Source of the DNA: Spirochaetes bacterium RIFOXYC1_FULL_54_7
Lineage (GTDB): Bacteria > Spirochaetota > Spirochaetia > Treponematales > UBA12059
Assembly (NCBI GenBank): GCA_001830645.1
Contig: MIBM01000437.1
Coordinates: 18,333 to 38,104, forward strand
Direction: 5' to 3'
Length of the DNA: 19,772 nt
Positions 7,747 through 15,470 of this stretch are shown here, piece after piece (the stretch's first letter is position 1; each line of letters begins with the position of its first letter). The notes under the pieces are model-generated. The model ran no database searches. It worked only from the letters and a program-made list of their open reading frames with translations, and was not told where the DNA came from. Position numbers and translations under genes: made by a program.

Positions 7747-9213
7747 ATGAGTGCTTTTACCTTGCCTGATCCATTGATAGGCCGTCAGATCCATCTTGTA
7801 GGGGCAAAAGGTACCGGAATGTGTGCCCTTGCTGAAATCCTTACTGTAGCAGGGGCGATTGTCAGCGGTTCGGATGTTGCTGACACATTCTATACAGACC
7901 GGATTCTTGCATCCCTTGGCATAGCAGTAAACAGGTTCAATCCAGAGAATATCAAATTGACAATGGATCTGGTCATTCACTCGGCAGCCTATCGTCCGGA
8001 TATACATCCGGAGTTGCTGCATGCAAGGGAAATTGGCATACCCATAGCAACATATCCAGAAGCTCTTGGCGGTCTTTCAAGGACTATGGATTCATCAGGA
8101 ATATGTGGTGTCCACGGCAAGACTACAACAACAGCCCTTGCCGGCATATTCGCCAGGGCTTGTGGCCTTCCTGCTACCATACTTGCCGGCAGCGCAGTTG
8201 CCGATTTCGGTGACCGTTCTACTTTGGTCATGGGCAACAAACTGTTCATAGCTGAAACCTGTGAATACCGCAGGCATTTCCTTTTTTTCTCGCCACAGCG
8301 CATCGTGCTCACCAGCATTGAACCGGATCACCAGGATTACTATCCTGACTTCAAGTCCATTATGGACGCTTTTCTGGAATATACCTTGCTTTTACCAATA
8401 GGCGGGTCCCTTGTTTATTGTGCTGATGACGCCGGAGCCTCGGAGTTGGCTACAAAACTTGGCAGACTGAGGCCTGATGTCCAGGTTATCCCCTATGGAT
8501 TCTCAGCTACAGGAAGGTTCCGCCTTACGAATTACCAGGTTTCCGGTGAACGGGCCAGATTTGATCTCGCAGGGTTTTCCAACCCCTTCTACCTGCGCCT
8601 TCCAGGTCGGCATCTTGCTCTTGATACAACCGCTGCTATTGCCTTGTGTTCGATACTGGCTGACGATAGCGACAGCCCCCTTGATCAGGCTGATTTTGTA
8701 AGCATTGCCCTGGCCTTGGATGCCTTTGCTGGATCCAGACGCCGGTCGGAAATCATTGGCGAGACTAATGGAGTGCTTATTATGGATGATTATGCCCACC
8801 ATCCTACAGCCATAACCACTACCCTGGCGGGGCTACGTGAGTTCTATCCTGCGCGACGTCTTGTGGTCGATTTCATGTCCCACACCGCATCACGGACCAA
8901 GGCCTTGTTTGATGATTTTGCCGTTGCCTTCGGAAGTGCAGACGAGGTAATACTCCACAGGATCTATCCTTCCGCCCGCGAAGCACCTGATCCTTCGGTA
9001 AGTGGTGAAATGCTATATCAAGCGGTAAAAGCCTCGGGTATGGTTGCTTCATACTTCGAAAATCCTTTGGATGCCAGCGACTATCTCGTCCGCACTCTCA
9101 GGCCGGGAGACCTCTTCATCACAATGGGAGCCGGCGACAACTGGCAACTAGGCAAGCGTATCTATGAGTATTTGAAAACCGGCGAATCTACTGACAGAAA
9201 GGATCCAGCATGA
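7747..9213 (+). CDS. murC: UDP-N-acetylmuramate--L-alanine ligase
   Basis: MurC adds L-alanine to UDP-N-acetylmuramate using ATP, the first amino-acid step of peptidoglycan precursor synthesis in the cytoplasm. The 488-residue product has the full family layout: an N-terminal UDP-binding Rossmann motif (HLVGAKGTGMCALAEIL, 16-32), the P-loop GVHGKTTTT (121-129), AETCEYRRHFLFFSP (169-183), DHQDYYP (194-200), DDYAHHPTAI, and C-terminal IYPSAREAPDPSVSG and MGAGDNWQLG. The IYP...VSGE segment and the last motif fit MurC better than Mpl, the tripeptide-recycling relative. The ATG at 7747 lies 33 bases after the GH57 stop, with AGGAT upstream. Its end overlaps yicC by ATGA. Confidence 0.92.
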   Translation: MSAFTLPDPLIGRQIHLVGAKGTGMCALAEILTVAGAIVSGSDVADTFYTDRILASLGIAVNRFNPENIKLTMDLVIHSAAYRPDIHPELLHAREIGIPIATYPEALGGLSRTMDSSGICGVHGKTTTTALAGIFARACGLPATILAGSAVADFGDRSTLVMGNKLFIAETCEYRRHFLFFSPQRIVLTSIEPDHQDYYPDFKSIMDAFLEYTLLLPIGGSLVYCADDAGASELATKLGRLRPDVQVIPYGFSATGRFRLTNYQVSGERARFDLAGFSNPFYLRLPGRHLALDTTAAIALCSILADDSDSPLDQADFVSIALALDAFAGSRRRSEIIGETNGVLIMDDYAHHPTAITTTLAGLREFYPARRLVVDFMSHTASRTKALFDDFAVAFGSADEVILHRIYPSAREAPDPSVSGEMLYQAVKASGMVASYFENPLDASDYLVRTLRPGDLFITMGAGDNWQLGKRIYEYLKTGESTDRKDPA

Positions 9214-10073
9214 AAAGCATGACCGGTTTTGGTGCAGCACAGATAGATACTCCTGGCCTCAAGGCATCGGTCCAGATGAAGTCATGGAATAACAGGTATC
9301 TTGAAATAAACCTCCTTATGCCTTCCTACCTGATGCCGCTTGATCGTTCCATCCGTGACTTCCTTGAATCAAGGATTGCCAGAGGCAAGGTTGAAGTTTC
9401 TATCAGGATGCATGGTGGTGACGTTCCAACCGAGGTATCCATCGATGAATCGAGTGCGAAAGCAGTGGTCGACGCCCTGCGCTCTCTTGGTACGTCACTC
9501 GGTATAGATGAGCCAGTGCGCCTGTCCCACGTCCTTGGCATTGAGGGCATACTTGCGTTCGAGCGGAAGGCCGATACTGATGCCCTCTGGCTTATCCTGT
9601 CACCTGTTCTCGAAACCTGTATCAATGCCTTCAATTTCGAGCGTGACCGCGAAGGTTCACATACCAGGCACGATCTTGAGCAGAAGCTTGATGAATTAAG
9701 GACGGCACTTGGCATCATTGAAACAGTGGCTCCAGGTCTTGAGTCGGCAATAAAAGCAAACCTTCGAAAAAAATTCGAAGAGGTCATGGGCGATCTAGTT
9801 GATGAGGCCAGGTTGCTTGCTGAAATTGCATCCTATCTGGCAAAACATACGGTAAATGAAGAGATTGTCCGCCTGCGGTCGCATATCAAGTCTTTCGAAT
9901 TTACAATGAACGAAACAGTATGCGGGAAAAAACTTGATTTCATCTGCCAGGAAATCAACAGGGAAGCCAATACCATAGGTTCCAAGAGTGCATCTGCTGA
10001 TGTTTCGGATGCTGTAATCCGGATGAAAGATGCGGTTGAGAACATCCGCGAGCAGATACGGAATATCGAGTAG
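9210..10073 (+). CDS. yicC: YicC/YloC family endoribonuclease
   Basis: This 287-residue protein starts MKSMTGFGAAQ, the family's near-invariant beginning (S-M-T-x-F-G). It ends with the equally typical segment NTIGSKSASADVSDAVIRM followed by KDAVENIREQIRNIE. The middle is helical, with EVSIRMHG, LRKKFEEV and ASYLAKHTVNEEIVRL in the usual order. YicC proteins are conserved RNases implicated in small-RNA and mRNA turnover, mostly from work in enterobacteria and Bacillus. The start overlaps the murC stop as ATGA, so the two are translationally coupled. That cell-wall link is positional only. Full length, with no missing region noticed. Confidence 0.9.
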   Translation: MKSMTGFGAAQIDTPGLKASVQMKSWNNRYLEINLLMPSYLMPLDRSIRDFLESRIARGKVEVSIRMHGGDVPTEVSIDESSAKAVVDALRSLGTSLGIDEPVRLSHVLGIEGILAFERKADTDALWLILSPVLETCINAFNFERDREGSHTRHDLEQKLDELRTALGIIETVAPGLESAIKANLRKKFEEVMGDLVDEARLLAEIASYLAKHTVNEEIVRLRSHIKSFEFTMNETVCGKKLDFICQEINREANTIGSKSASADVSDAVIRMKDAVENIREQIRNIE

Positions 10074-10084
10074 GAGCTCATCCC

Positions 10085-10657
10085 ATGGAGTCAAGAACAG
10101 CCATTATAGCAATCTCAGGCAAGAGCGGTTGTGGAAATTCCACCGTTTCCAGATTGCTTGCGGATCGCCTGAAGCGTCGACTGGTCAACTATACCTTTCA
10201 TACCATGGCCGAAGAAATGAACATCCCTTTCGAGAAGTTGTTGGAGATGGCCAGCGCCGACACATCGTACGATCGTCTTCTCGACGAAAGGCAGGTAGCC
10301 ATGGCTCACGAGGAGAATTGCGTGGTTGGTTCACGCTTGGCTATATGGCTGGTCAGGGATGCGGAGTTGAAGGTTTATCTGCATGCTTCATCTGAGGTCA
10401 GGGCAGAACGGATCAGGAAACGGGAAGGTGGCATTCCAGCCGAGGTGCTTGCCTTTACCAAAAAGCGGGATGGTCTGGACAGGGAACGATATCTATCCAT
10501 CTATGGTATTGACAACGACCGTTTTGATTTTGCCGACTTGGTCATCAACACGGAGCGCTTGTATCCTGAACGGATTGTTGATGTAATTGATGCTGCCGTA
10601 GATGGAGCTGTTAAGTCATCCACCACTATTCCCGGTTCGGAAAAACATGGCAGTTAA
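10085..10657 (+). CDS. cmk: Archaeal-type (short) cytidylate kinase with an altered P-loop
   Basis: The 190-residue protein resembles the short archaeal/spirochaetal CMP kinase family, which phosphorylates CMP and dCMP with ATP. Family-like segments are IAISGKSGCGNSTVSRLLAD (8-27), MAEEMNIPFEKLLEMA, DERQVAMAHEENCVVGSRLA (the 'RQ-LA--GNVVLEGRLAG' equivalent), VRAERIRKREGG and RYLSIYGID. The P-loop should read GxxxxGK(S/T). Here it reads G12-K-S-G-C-G-N18-S19, with asparagine where the phosphate-binding lysine belongs, although a lysine sits at position 13. I recall similar GCGN loops in related spirochaete proteins, so this may be a lineage trait. The start has AGGAG about 8 bases upstream, beginning in the yicC stop region. 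Confidence 0.8.
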   Translation: MESRTAIIAISGKSGCGNSTVSRLLADRLKRRLVNYTFHTMAEEMNIPFEKLLEMASADTSYDRLLDERQVAMAHEENCVVGSRLAIWLVRDAELKVYLHASSEVRAERIRKREGGIPAEVLAFTKKRDGLDRERYLSIYGIDNDRFDFADLVINTERLYPERIVDVIDAAVDGAVKSSTTIPGSEKHGS

Positions 10658-11489
10658 AGATCGACAAGTTATTCTAATAACTGGAGCTACAAGGGGCATA
10701 GGCAATACCTGTGCAGCTTTTCTGGCCAAACGGGGACATGCTGTATATGGAACCAGCCGCTCCCCGGGATCCAGACCACGCATGATGGATGAGTTTTTCG
10801 AGCTTCTGCCCATGGACAACAACGATGAGAATAGCATCCAGGCGGTGGTCTCTGGAATCATGGAGAAGGAAGGCCGTATCGATCTTGTTGTCTGCAATGC
10901 GGCAAAAACCATCTACGGCGCTGTGGAGAATACCCCCCCAGCCGAGGGTTTGCAGCAGATGGATGTTAATTTCATGGGTGTAGCCAGGTTGATCACTGCG
11001 GTCCTACCGGTAATGCGACGAAACCGCAGCGGCACCATACTTGTCATGGGTTCCATAGCAGGCCGGATAGGCTTGCCTTATAACGCATACTACTCAGCAA
11101 GCAAGTTTGCCTTGGAAGGTTATGTCGAGGCCTTGCGTCTCGAACTTGCGTATTCTGGTATACGAATCGCCTTGATAGAACCTGGCAGTGTACGTACTGG
11201 CCTTGACCCCAATTTTTCACTTTTTACCAGTGGTTCAGATAATGTGCATGCAACTAACACTGCCAAGGTATTGCAGGTAATCGCCGGGTGGGCAAAGGAA
11301 GGCATAAATCCAATACTCATAGCACGTCTGGTACATCGTCTTATGGGCAAGAAGAAGCTGCGAGCCCGGTATACTGCAGGGCTGTTTCATCAAAGGCTGG
11401 CCTTGTGGCTAAAAACCTGGCTTCCTTCCAGGATGCATGAATACATCCTGCTGAAATATTTCAAGATCGCGGAGAGCCGCGAGGAGTAG
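10647..11489 (+). CDS. Short-chain dehydrogenase/reductase (classical SDR)
   Basis: This is an NAD(P)-dependent oxidoreductase of the classical SDR fold; its substrate cannot be read from sequence. Numbering from the chosen ATG at 10647 (280 residues), the cofactor motif TGATRGIG is at 12-19 and CNAA (the NNAG equivalent) near 83-86. The catalytic set is S136 in GSIAGRIG with Y149-x3-K153 (YSASK), followed by PGSVRTG. A GTSRSP stretch after beta-2 would favour NADP(H). The C-terminal 60 or so residues are longer than in the minimal fold and end in basic and hydrophobic helices (RLVHRLMGKKKLR), as in membrane-associated SDRs. The start at 10647 puts the Rossmann strand at the expected distance and overlaps the cmk end by 11 bases. 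An in-frame ATG at 10602 lacks a ribosome site and would add an unusual extension. Confidence 0.85.
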   Translation: MAVKDRQVILITGATRGIGNTCAAFLAKRGHAVYGTSRSPGSRPRMMDEFFELLPMDNNDENSIQAVVSGIMEKEGRIDLVVCNAAKTIYGAVENTPPAEGLQQMDVNFMGVARLITAVLPVMRRNRSGTILVMGSIAGRIGLPYNAYYSASKFALEGYVEALRLELAYSGIRIALIEPGSVRTGLDPNFSLFTSGSDNVHATNTAKVLQVIAGWAKEGINPILIARLVHRLMGKKKLRARYTAGLFHQRLALWLKTWLPSRMHEYILLKYFKIAESREE

Positions 11490-11493
11490 AACC

Positions 11494-12522
11494 ATGCCTT
11501 CATTCACAAAGAGCCTGCCATTCGGTGTATTGTCCGACGGCTCGGAACCCGGTTTGCATTTGCTGGATAATGGAACCATGAGGGTAGCCATTAGCGACTA
11601 CGGAGCCATCATCACCTCAGTACTTGTGCCTTCAGGTCAAGCTGAGGCGGTTGATGTGGTACTCGGCCCATCGGCTCTGGCTGGTTACGCAGCACGTCAT
11701 CCATATTTCGGAGCTACCGTCGGGCGTTTTGCCAACCGTATCGCGGATGGTCGTTTTACTCTTGACGGGAAAGAATACAAGCTGGCAGCCAACAACGGAA
11801 TGAATCACCTGCATGGGGGTCTGAAGGGATTTGACAGGCGCATGTGGGCCGCAGAAGCGTATACACAAAATGGTGTGGCCTGTGTCCGGATGAAATTGCG
11901 TAGTGTTGATGGAGACGAAGGATATCCTGGAACCCTGAATATTGTGGCTACCTTCATGCTTGATCAGGAAAACAAGCTGGCCATTCGTTATGAAGCAACC
12001 ACTGATGAGGCAACGCCGGTCAATCTGACCAACCACTCGTACTTCAATCTCCGGGGTGAAGGTAACGGCAGCATTCTGGATCATGAACTTGAATTGTCGG
12101 CCAGCCAGTACCTGGCTGTAAACGAAGACCTTATTCCAGATGGATTACCCCGTACAGTTACGTCAACGCCTTTTGATTTCAGGAAATCCAAGCCAATCGG
12201 GAAGGATATCGCAGCAGCCGGCGGATATGATCACTGCTTTGTGCTCGATGGAGCGGATTTGCGTACTGCGGCACGAGCCAAGGATCCACAAAGCGGCAGG
12301 ACCCTGGAACTGCGCACAACTATGCCCGGGGTACAGTTCTATTCAGGTAATTTTCTGGCAGGATTCTCTGGCAAGCGTGGCTCGGTATATGAAAAGCATG
12401 CGGGTTTCTGCCTTGAAGCCGAATTTTACCCGGATTCTCCCAATCGACAGGACTTTCCATCTTGCATCCTGAGACCAGGGCAGGAATACAGCCATCTCAT
12501 CGAATATATCTTTGGTTTTTGA
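11494..12522 (+). CDS. galM: Aldose 1-epimerase (mutarotase)
   Basis: GalM interconverts alpha and beta anomers of galactose, glucose and similar sugars in the cytoplasm. The 342-residue product has every family landmark: YFGATVGRFANRI (71-83), NNGMNHLHGG (100-109, catalytic H107 region), NLTNHSYFNL (177-186, with general acid H181), GGYDHCFVLD (243-252) and CLEAEFYPDSP (306-316, with the base glutamate at E308). Length is normal. The ATG at 11494 is 4 bases after the SDR stop, with GAGGAG in the end of that gene as ribosome site. No other galactose gene is adjacent, so it is probably a general housekeeping copy. A hairpin follows. Confidence 0.93.
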   Translation: MPSFTKSLPFGVLSDGSEPGLHLLDNGTMRVAISDYGAIITSVLVPSGQAEAVDVVLGPSALAGYAARHPYFGATVGRFANRIADGRFTLDGKEYKLAANNGMNHLHGGLKGFDRRMWAAEAYTQNGVACVRMKLRSVDGDEGYPGTLNIVATFMLDQENKLAIRYEATTDEATPVNLTNHSYFNLRGEGNGSILDHELELSASQYLAVNEDLIPDGLPRTVTSTPFDFRKSKPIGKDIAAAGGYDHCFVLDGADLRTAARAKDPQSGRTLELRTTMPGVQFYSGNFLAGFSGKRGSVYEKHAGFCLEAEFYPDSPNRQDFPSCILRPGQEYSHLIEYIFGF

Positions 12523-12527
12523 CATGG

Positions 12528-12566
12528 AAGGCCGGCGTTGAAGCGGATACCCGCAGAGCCGGCCTT
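12528..12566. terminator. Hairpin between convergent galM and the minus-strand gene
   Basis: AAGGCCGGC (12528-12536) pairs perfectly with GCCGGCCTT (12558-12566). Inside the loop, GCGG (12543-12546) can pair with CCGC (12551-12554). The structure lies in the 69-base gap between two convergent stop codons, which suggests a two-way transcription barrier. Only three T follow on the + strand, so an intrinsic terminator is plausible but not textbook. Confidence 0.5.
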
Positions 12567-12591
12567 TATGGACTGCACAGGCAGAGACTTT

Positions 12592-13902
12592 TCAGCGTTG
12601 ACGTATCTCATACAGAATATAGTCAACCCAGGCGGCACTCTCCATATAGAAATGATCCTGAGCTTGCAGCATGTCAAAGAATGCATCCCTGAATGATCCT
12701 GACATGGCCAGAGCCTGGCCGCGATAGAACCTGGCTTTGGCGGCGTTCGTGGTGGATCTAGGCAAAGACAGGAAAAGTGAAAATCGCTCGGCTGCCTGGG
12801 CATACAGCCCTTTTACCAGGAAGTCACTGACAATAAGCCTGAGGGTATACTCTTCCCCTCCCCCTGGAGCCTGGAGGTCTTCTGGAAAGATGGTCATGGC
12901 TGGTCTGTTTGTCTTGACCGGGACACCCACCGCATCCTGCAGGTTTGCTATGGCCTTTTCGGTTTCAGCTGAAAGTTTCCTTGCTACAGGAGCCGGTTCT
13001 TCAATGCTTACTGGCCGTGCGTCCTGCAAGCCTCTGGTCAGAACCAGATAAGGTAGTGGAATGCTCCTCGAGGCAGGACTTAAAACGGGCAACCCGACCC
13101 GGTAACTGCCCGCAGGCACTGTTACCGGGTCTTTTGTGGCATTTCTCCCAGGATTTATCTGGATGCTTCCCCCGAACAAAGCCTGCTCCTGAATTACAGC
13201 ATAATAATACTCTATGCCTGGAACAGGATAATCCCTGAAGGGAGGTGAACCAGGAGCTATGACTGCAGCCACTGTGGCATCAAGCAGGGTAACTGAATCT
13301 TGTATGGGAGCAGTACCCCTGTAAAGAACGAAACGACCAGGAACGCCCTCCGCATCGAAAGAGACCGTGATCGAATCTCCATAATTCCTGGTAAGTATCC
13401 CACTGATAGTGCCATAGTCAGGTACTGGTTTGAGATCTATTGACGTGCGTATTGCCGTAGCTACAGGGGCCAGTGTTACATTCCTCAGGGGGATGAACAC
13501 TTCGTAGACATCTCCATCAGGGGTCTTGGCGAGTATGAAATAGTAATACCCCTGATCATCAGGCGGGATATGGTTCAGCATGCCTTCGTCATCAGCTACT
13601 TCACCGATCAAGACAGCAGATGAAAAATTGGTTGAATCGGGAAGGTCCGTATGTCTATACACCGTGTAACCCGAGGCAACGTCTGGACTGTCTTCCCAGC
13701 TTATAAGAATGTCATTTGAGCGAACGCCAACCCTTATTCTGGATGGATACGGCGCAAAGACTTCCTTAGGGTCCATCTGGTCTTTCGATCCTGATTCGAC
13801 CTGTCCGGGGGCTTCGGCCTGGGCATGGATGAACGATGGAAAGGTGAATAGGCAGGCCATCGCAATAAGCAACGCCGCCAGTGAACGGTTGATCTGTTTC
13901 AT
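12592..13902 (-). CDS. Secreted protein with fibronectin-III-like modules and a helical C-terminus
   Basis: No specific family was recognised. From the ATG at 13902 the protein is 436 residues. It has a clear signal peptide (MKQINRSLAALLIAMA, then FTFPSFIHAQA, cleavage near 27). An Fn3-like beta module (about 53-145) contains ILISWEDSPDVASGYTVYRH and YYFILAKTPDG. A second, similar module (about 175-240) contains ITVSFDAEGVPGRFVLYRG and PGIEYYYAVI. A proline-rich linker and a helical C-terminal part (about 350-436) that looks TPR-like (LYAQAAERFSLFL, AKARFYRGQALAMSG) complete it. It is likely periplasmic or surface-associated, acting in protein or envelope binding. A GTG at 13926 could extend it by 8 residues, but the 13902 start gives a standard signal peptide. 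Neither has a strong ribosome site. It is the only minus-strand gene in the window. Confidence 0.8.
   Translation of the reverse strand: MKQINRSLAALLIAMACLFTFPSFIHAQAEAPGQVESGSKDQMDPKEVFAPYPSRIRVGVRSNDILISWEDSPDVASGYTVYRHTDLPDSTNFSSAVLIGEVADDEGMLNHIPPDDQGYYYFILAKTPDGDVYEVFIPLRNVTLAPVATAIRTSIDLKPVPDYGTISGILTRNYGDSITVSFDAEGVPGRFVLYRGTAPIQDSVTLLDATVAAVIAPGSPPFRDYPVPGIEYYYAVIQEQALFGGSIQINPGRNATKDPVTVPAGSYRVGLPVLSPASRSIPLPYLVLTRGLQDARPVSIEEPAPVARKLSAETEKAIANLQDAVGVPVKTNRPAMTIFPEDLQAPGGGEEYTLRLIVSDFLVKGLYAQAAERFSLFLSLPRSTTNAAKARFYRGQALAMSGSFRDAFFDMLQAQDHFYMESAAWVDYILYEIRQR
13096..13135 (+). terminator. Terminator-like hairpin on the + strand, inside the minus-strand gene
   Basis: GACCCGGTAAC (13096-13106) is a perfect 11-base inverted repeat of GTTACCGGGTC (13121-13131). 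An inner TGCC/GGCA pair closes a CGCA loop. On the + strand the stem runs straight into CTTTTG, as in an intrinsic terminator. On the minus strand no T-run follows. It lies within coding sequence for the PVTVPAGSYRVG segment, so it could stop antisense readthrough coming from galM. Confidence 0.4.
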
Positions 13903-13974
13903 GGTATCAATAATATCGGCATTCACGGTTTCGTGCCATAGATAAGTTCAATTGACCGGTACAAAACAGCATAT

Positions 13975-14003
13975 TTGACATTGCATATCCATTCGGATAC
14001 CAT
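13975..14003 (+). promoter_or_regulatory. Sigma-70-type promoter for the cas2-like/prfB run, giving a nearly leaderless mRNA
   Basis: A perfect -35 TTGACA (13975-13980) is followed by a 17-base spacer and TACCAT (13998-14003, 4 of 6 matches to TATAAT). The expected start of transcription falls at about 14009-14011, on or beside the ATG at 14010. That ATG also lacks a Shine-Dalgarno sequence. It lies in the 107-base gap between divergent genes (13903-14009). No convincing promoter for the minus-strand gene was seen there. Confidence 0.5.
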
Positions 14004-14009
14004 GCCACC

Positions 14010-14303
14010 ATGTTCGTATCAGTCATTTGCGACCTTGGCAGCGAAGACTCAAGATCTGCCGTTTTTTCTCTTTTACCGCAATATGGTTTCGAAAAAGTTC
14101 AACGAGCGTGTTTTGAAAGTGGCAGGGTAGCAGAAAAACAACTCGCTGCCCTGAAACGGGATATCGACAAGGTCACAGACTATTATGATACAGTCCGGAT
14201 TTACCAATACCCGGTGGACGGTATTTTGGCCATCTCCATTTTGAAACAGAACCAGTGGAAGCGGATCATGGTCAAGGCTCCATCCAATAAACCACTTCGT
14301 TAG
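14010..14303 (+). CDS. Orphan Cas2-like protein (Cas2/VapD fold)
   Basis: The 97-residue product looks like a Cas2 family protein. Beta-1 and its loop read MFVSVICDLGSEDSRSAVFS, with an acidic residue at D8 where Cas2 metal-binding aspartates lie. Then come YGFEKVQRACFESGRV (25-40), a helix KQLAALKRDIDKV, and YDTVRIYQYP (59-68), matching the 'DSVRIY-L' strand of Cas2. The C-terminal tail (about 75-97) is unlike the usual Cas2 ending. No cas1, other cas gene or repeat array is present. A role in spacer acquisition is therefore unlikely here. A nuclease or toxin-like role (VapD has the same fold) or an RNA-related role are alternatives, all inference. The gene sits 25 bases before prfB and probably shares its transcript. 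The start is fixed by the fold, and no in-frame alternative exists upstream. Confidence 0.65.
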   Translation: MFVSVICDLGSEDSRSAVFSLLPQYGFEKVQRACFESGRVAEKQLAALKRDIDKVTDYYDTVRIYQYPVDGILAISILKQNQWKRIMVKAPSNKPLR

Positions 14304-14328
14304 CCGGGTGTGAAACAAGGAGACGCGC

Positions 14329-15463
14329 ATGCTTGAAGATCTGGCCCCATCGATACAGGAACTGAACCGGGAAGTACTTGAAATCTGGGGGCGTCTTTGA
14401 CGCCACGACACTTCACCATAAAATAGCAACCCGGGAGGCTGAGACCGGTGATCCTGGGTTCTGGAACGATCCTAAACGAAGTGAACGCATAATGGGTGAA
14501 CTCAAGATCCTGCGAAAGCGCCTTGACACCTGGACAGAAATCAAACGATCAATGGATGCGCTTGATGAAGTGTTCGGTCTGGCCCTTGAAGAAGGCGATT
14601 CATCCCTCGAACCAGAAATCCGCCTGCTGTACAAAGACATAAGCGAACGTTTCGAATCAGCAGTGTCATTGGAGTTGATGACTGGAGAGGCTGACAAGGC
14701 CGGCACTTTCCTGACAATCCATGCGGGTTCCGGTGGGACAGAAGCCTGCGACTGGGCAAGTATGCTCTTCAGGATGTACACACGATGGGCAGAGCGTCAG
14801 GGATTTTCGTATGAAGTTGTAGATATGCTGGAGGCCGAAGGTGGCATAAAGAGCGTGACCCTCGAAATCGATGGAACCTATGCTTACGGCAGCCTTCGGG
14901 GTGAATCGGGCGTGCACCGGCTTGTACGCATCAGCCCTTTCGACGCAAACGCCCGTCGGCATACAAGTTTTGCCAGTGTCGCAACCTTCCCGATAATCGA
15001 TGATTCAATAGAAGTGGTAATCAAACCGGACGAAATCCGTATAGATACCTACCGTGCTGGCGGTGCCGGTGGCCAGAAAGTAAACAAGACCGACAGTGCG
15101 GTAAGGATTACCCATCTGGCCACCGGACTTGTCGTTACCTGCCAGAATGAACGTAGTCAGCACAAAAACAAGGATATGGCAATGTCGGTCCTTAAAAGCA
15201 GGCTTTATGATCTGTATCGAGCCGAGAAGGACAAGGATAATCTGAAATACCAGGGGGATAAAAAGGAGAATGCCTGGGGATCTCAGATCCGTTCATACGT
15301 TTTCCAGCCCTATACCTTGGTAAAAGATCATCGGACCAAATTTTCTGTAGGCAATATTCAGGCTGTAATGGATGGAGACCTTGATCCCTTCATCAACTCG
15401 TATCTACACTTCCTCTGGAAAGGCGGCACAACCGTTTCCGGAGACAGCGACGACGATTTTTAG
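14329..15463 (+). CDS. prfB: Peptide chain release factor 2, with programmed +1 frameshift
   Basis: RF2 reads UGA and UAA stops and triggers peptide release on the ribosome. The first frame (ATG at 14329, AAGGAG upstream with good spacing) encodes 23 residues, MLEDLAPSIQELNREVLEIW then GRL, and hits TGA at 14398-14400. A +1 shift after CTT (14395-14397) continues at GAC 14399-14401 and reads to TAG 15461-15463, giving 377 residues (E. coli RF2: 365). The stop-recognition motif SPF is at 202-204 (RISPFDAN) and the catalytic GGQ at 247-249 (RAGGAGGQKVNK). SPF, rather than PxT, identifies RF2 and not RF1. The coding sequence is best written as two joined segments, 14329-14397 and 14399-15463. 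It is not a pseudogene. Confidence 0.95.
14389..14401 (+). promoter_or_regulatory. RF2 autoregulatory +1 frameshift site
   Basis: The site reads GGGGGCGTCTTTGAC, of which the CTTTGAC core (14395-14401) is the classical RF2 shift. A Shine-Dalgarno-like G-run (14387-14391) lies three bases before CTT, the spacing that stimulates +1 slippage of the leucine tRNA onto TTT. Low RF2 stalls termination at the in-frame TGA and favours the shift, giving feedback control of RF2 level (established for E. coli; inferred here). Confidence 0.93.
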
Positions 15464-15470
15464 GCGACCT

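Noticed and set aside
9762..9780. Inverted repeat CTTCGAA/TTCGAAG and an A7 run inside yicC as a regulatory hairpin or slippery site
   Set aside because: The frame continues unchanged and encodes the family motif LRKKFEEV; a short stem with an A-rich loop is expected by chance.
9326..9787. Long minus-strand reading frame opposite yicC
   Set aside because: Serine/arginine-rich shadow translation of a well-recognised + strand gene.
10602..10646. Upstream ATG as the true start of the SDR gene
   Set aside because: It has no ribosome site, lies deep in cmk, and adds 15 residues before the normal SDR beginning.
14010..14303. A CRISPR locus around the Cas2-like gene
   Set aside because: No array of direct repeats with spacers and no cas1 or effector gene is present anywhere in the window.
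14329..14400. prfB as a frameshifted pseudogene
   Set aside because: The shift is the programmed RF2 site, with G-run and CTTTGAC, and all catalytic motifs follow intact.
15372..15470. Long N-terminal extension of the PEGA protein overlapping prfB
   Set aside because: The extension is out-of-frame prfB sequence; the ATG at 15471 gives a normal signal sequence.
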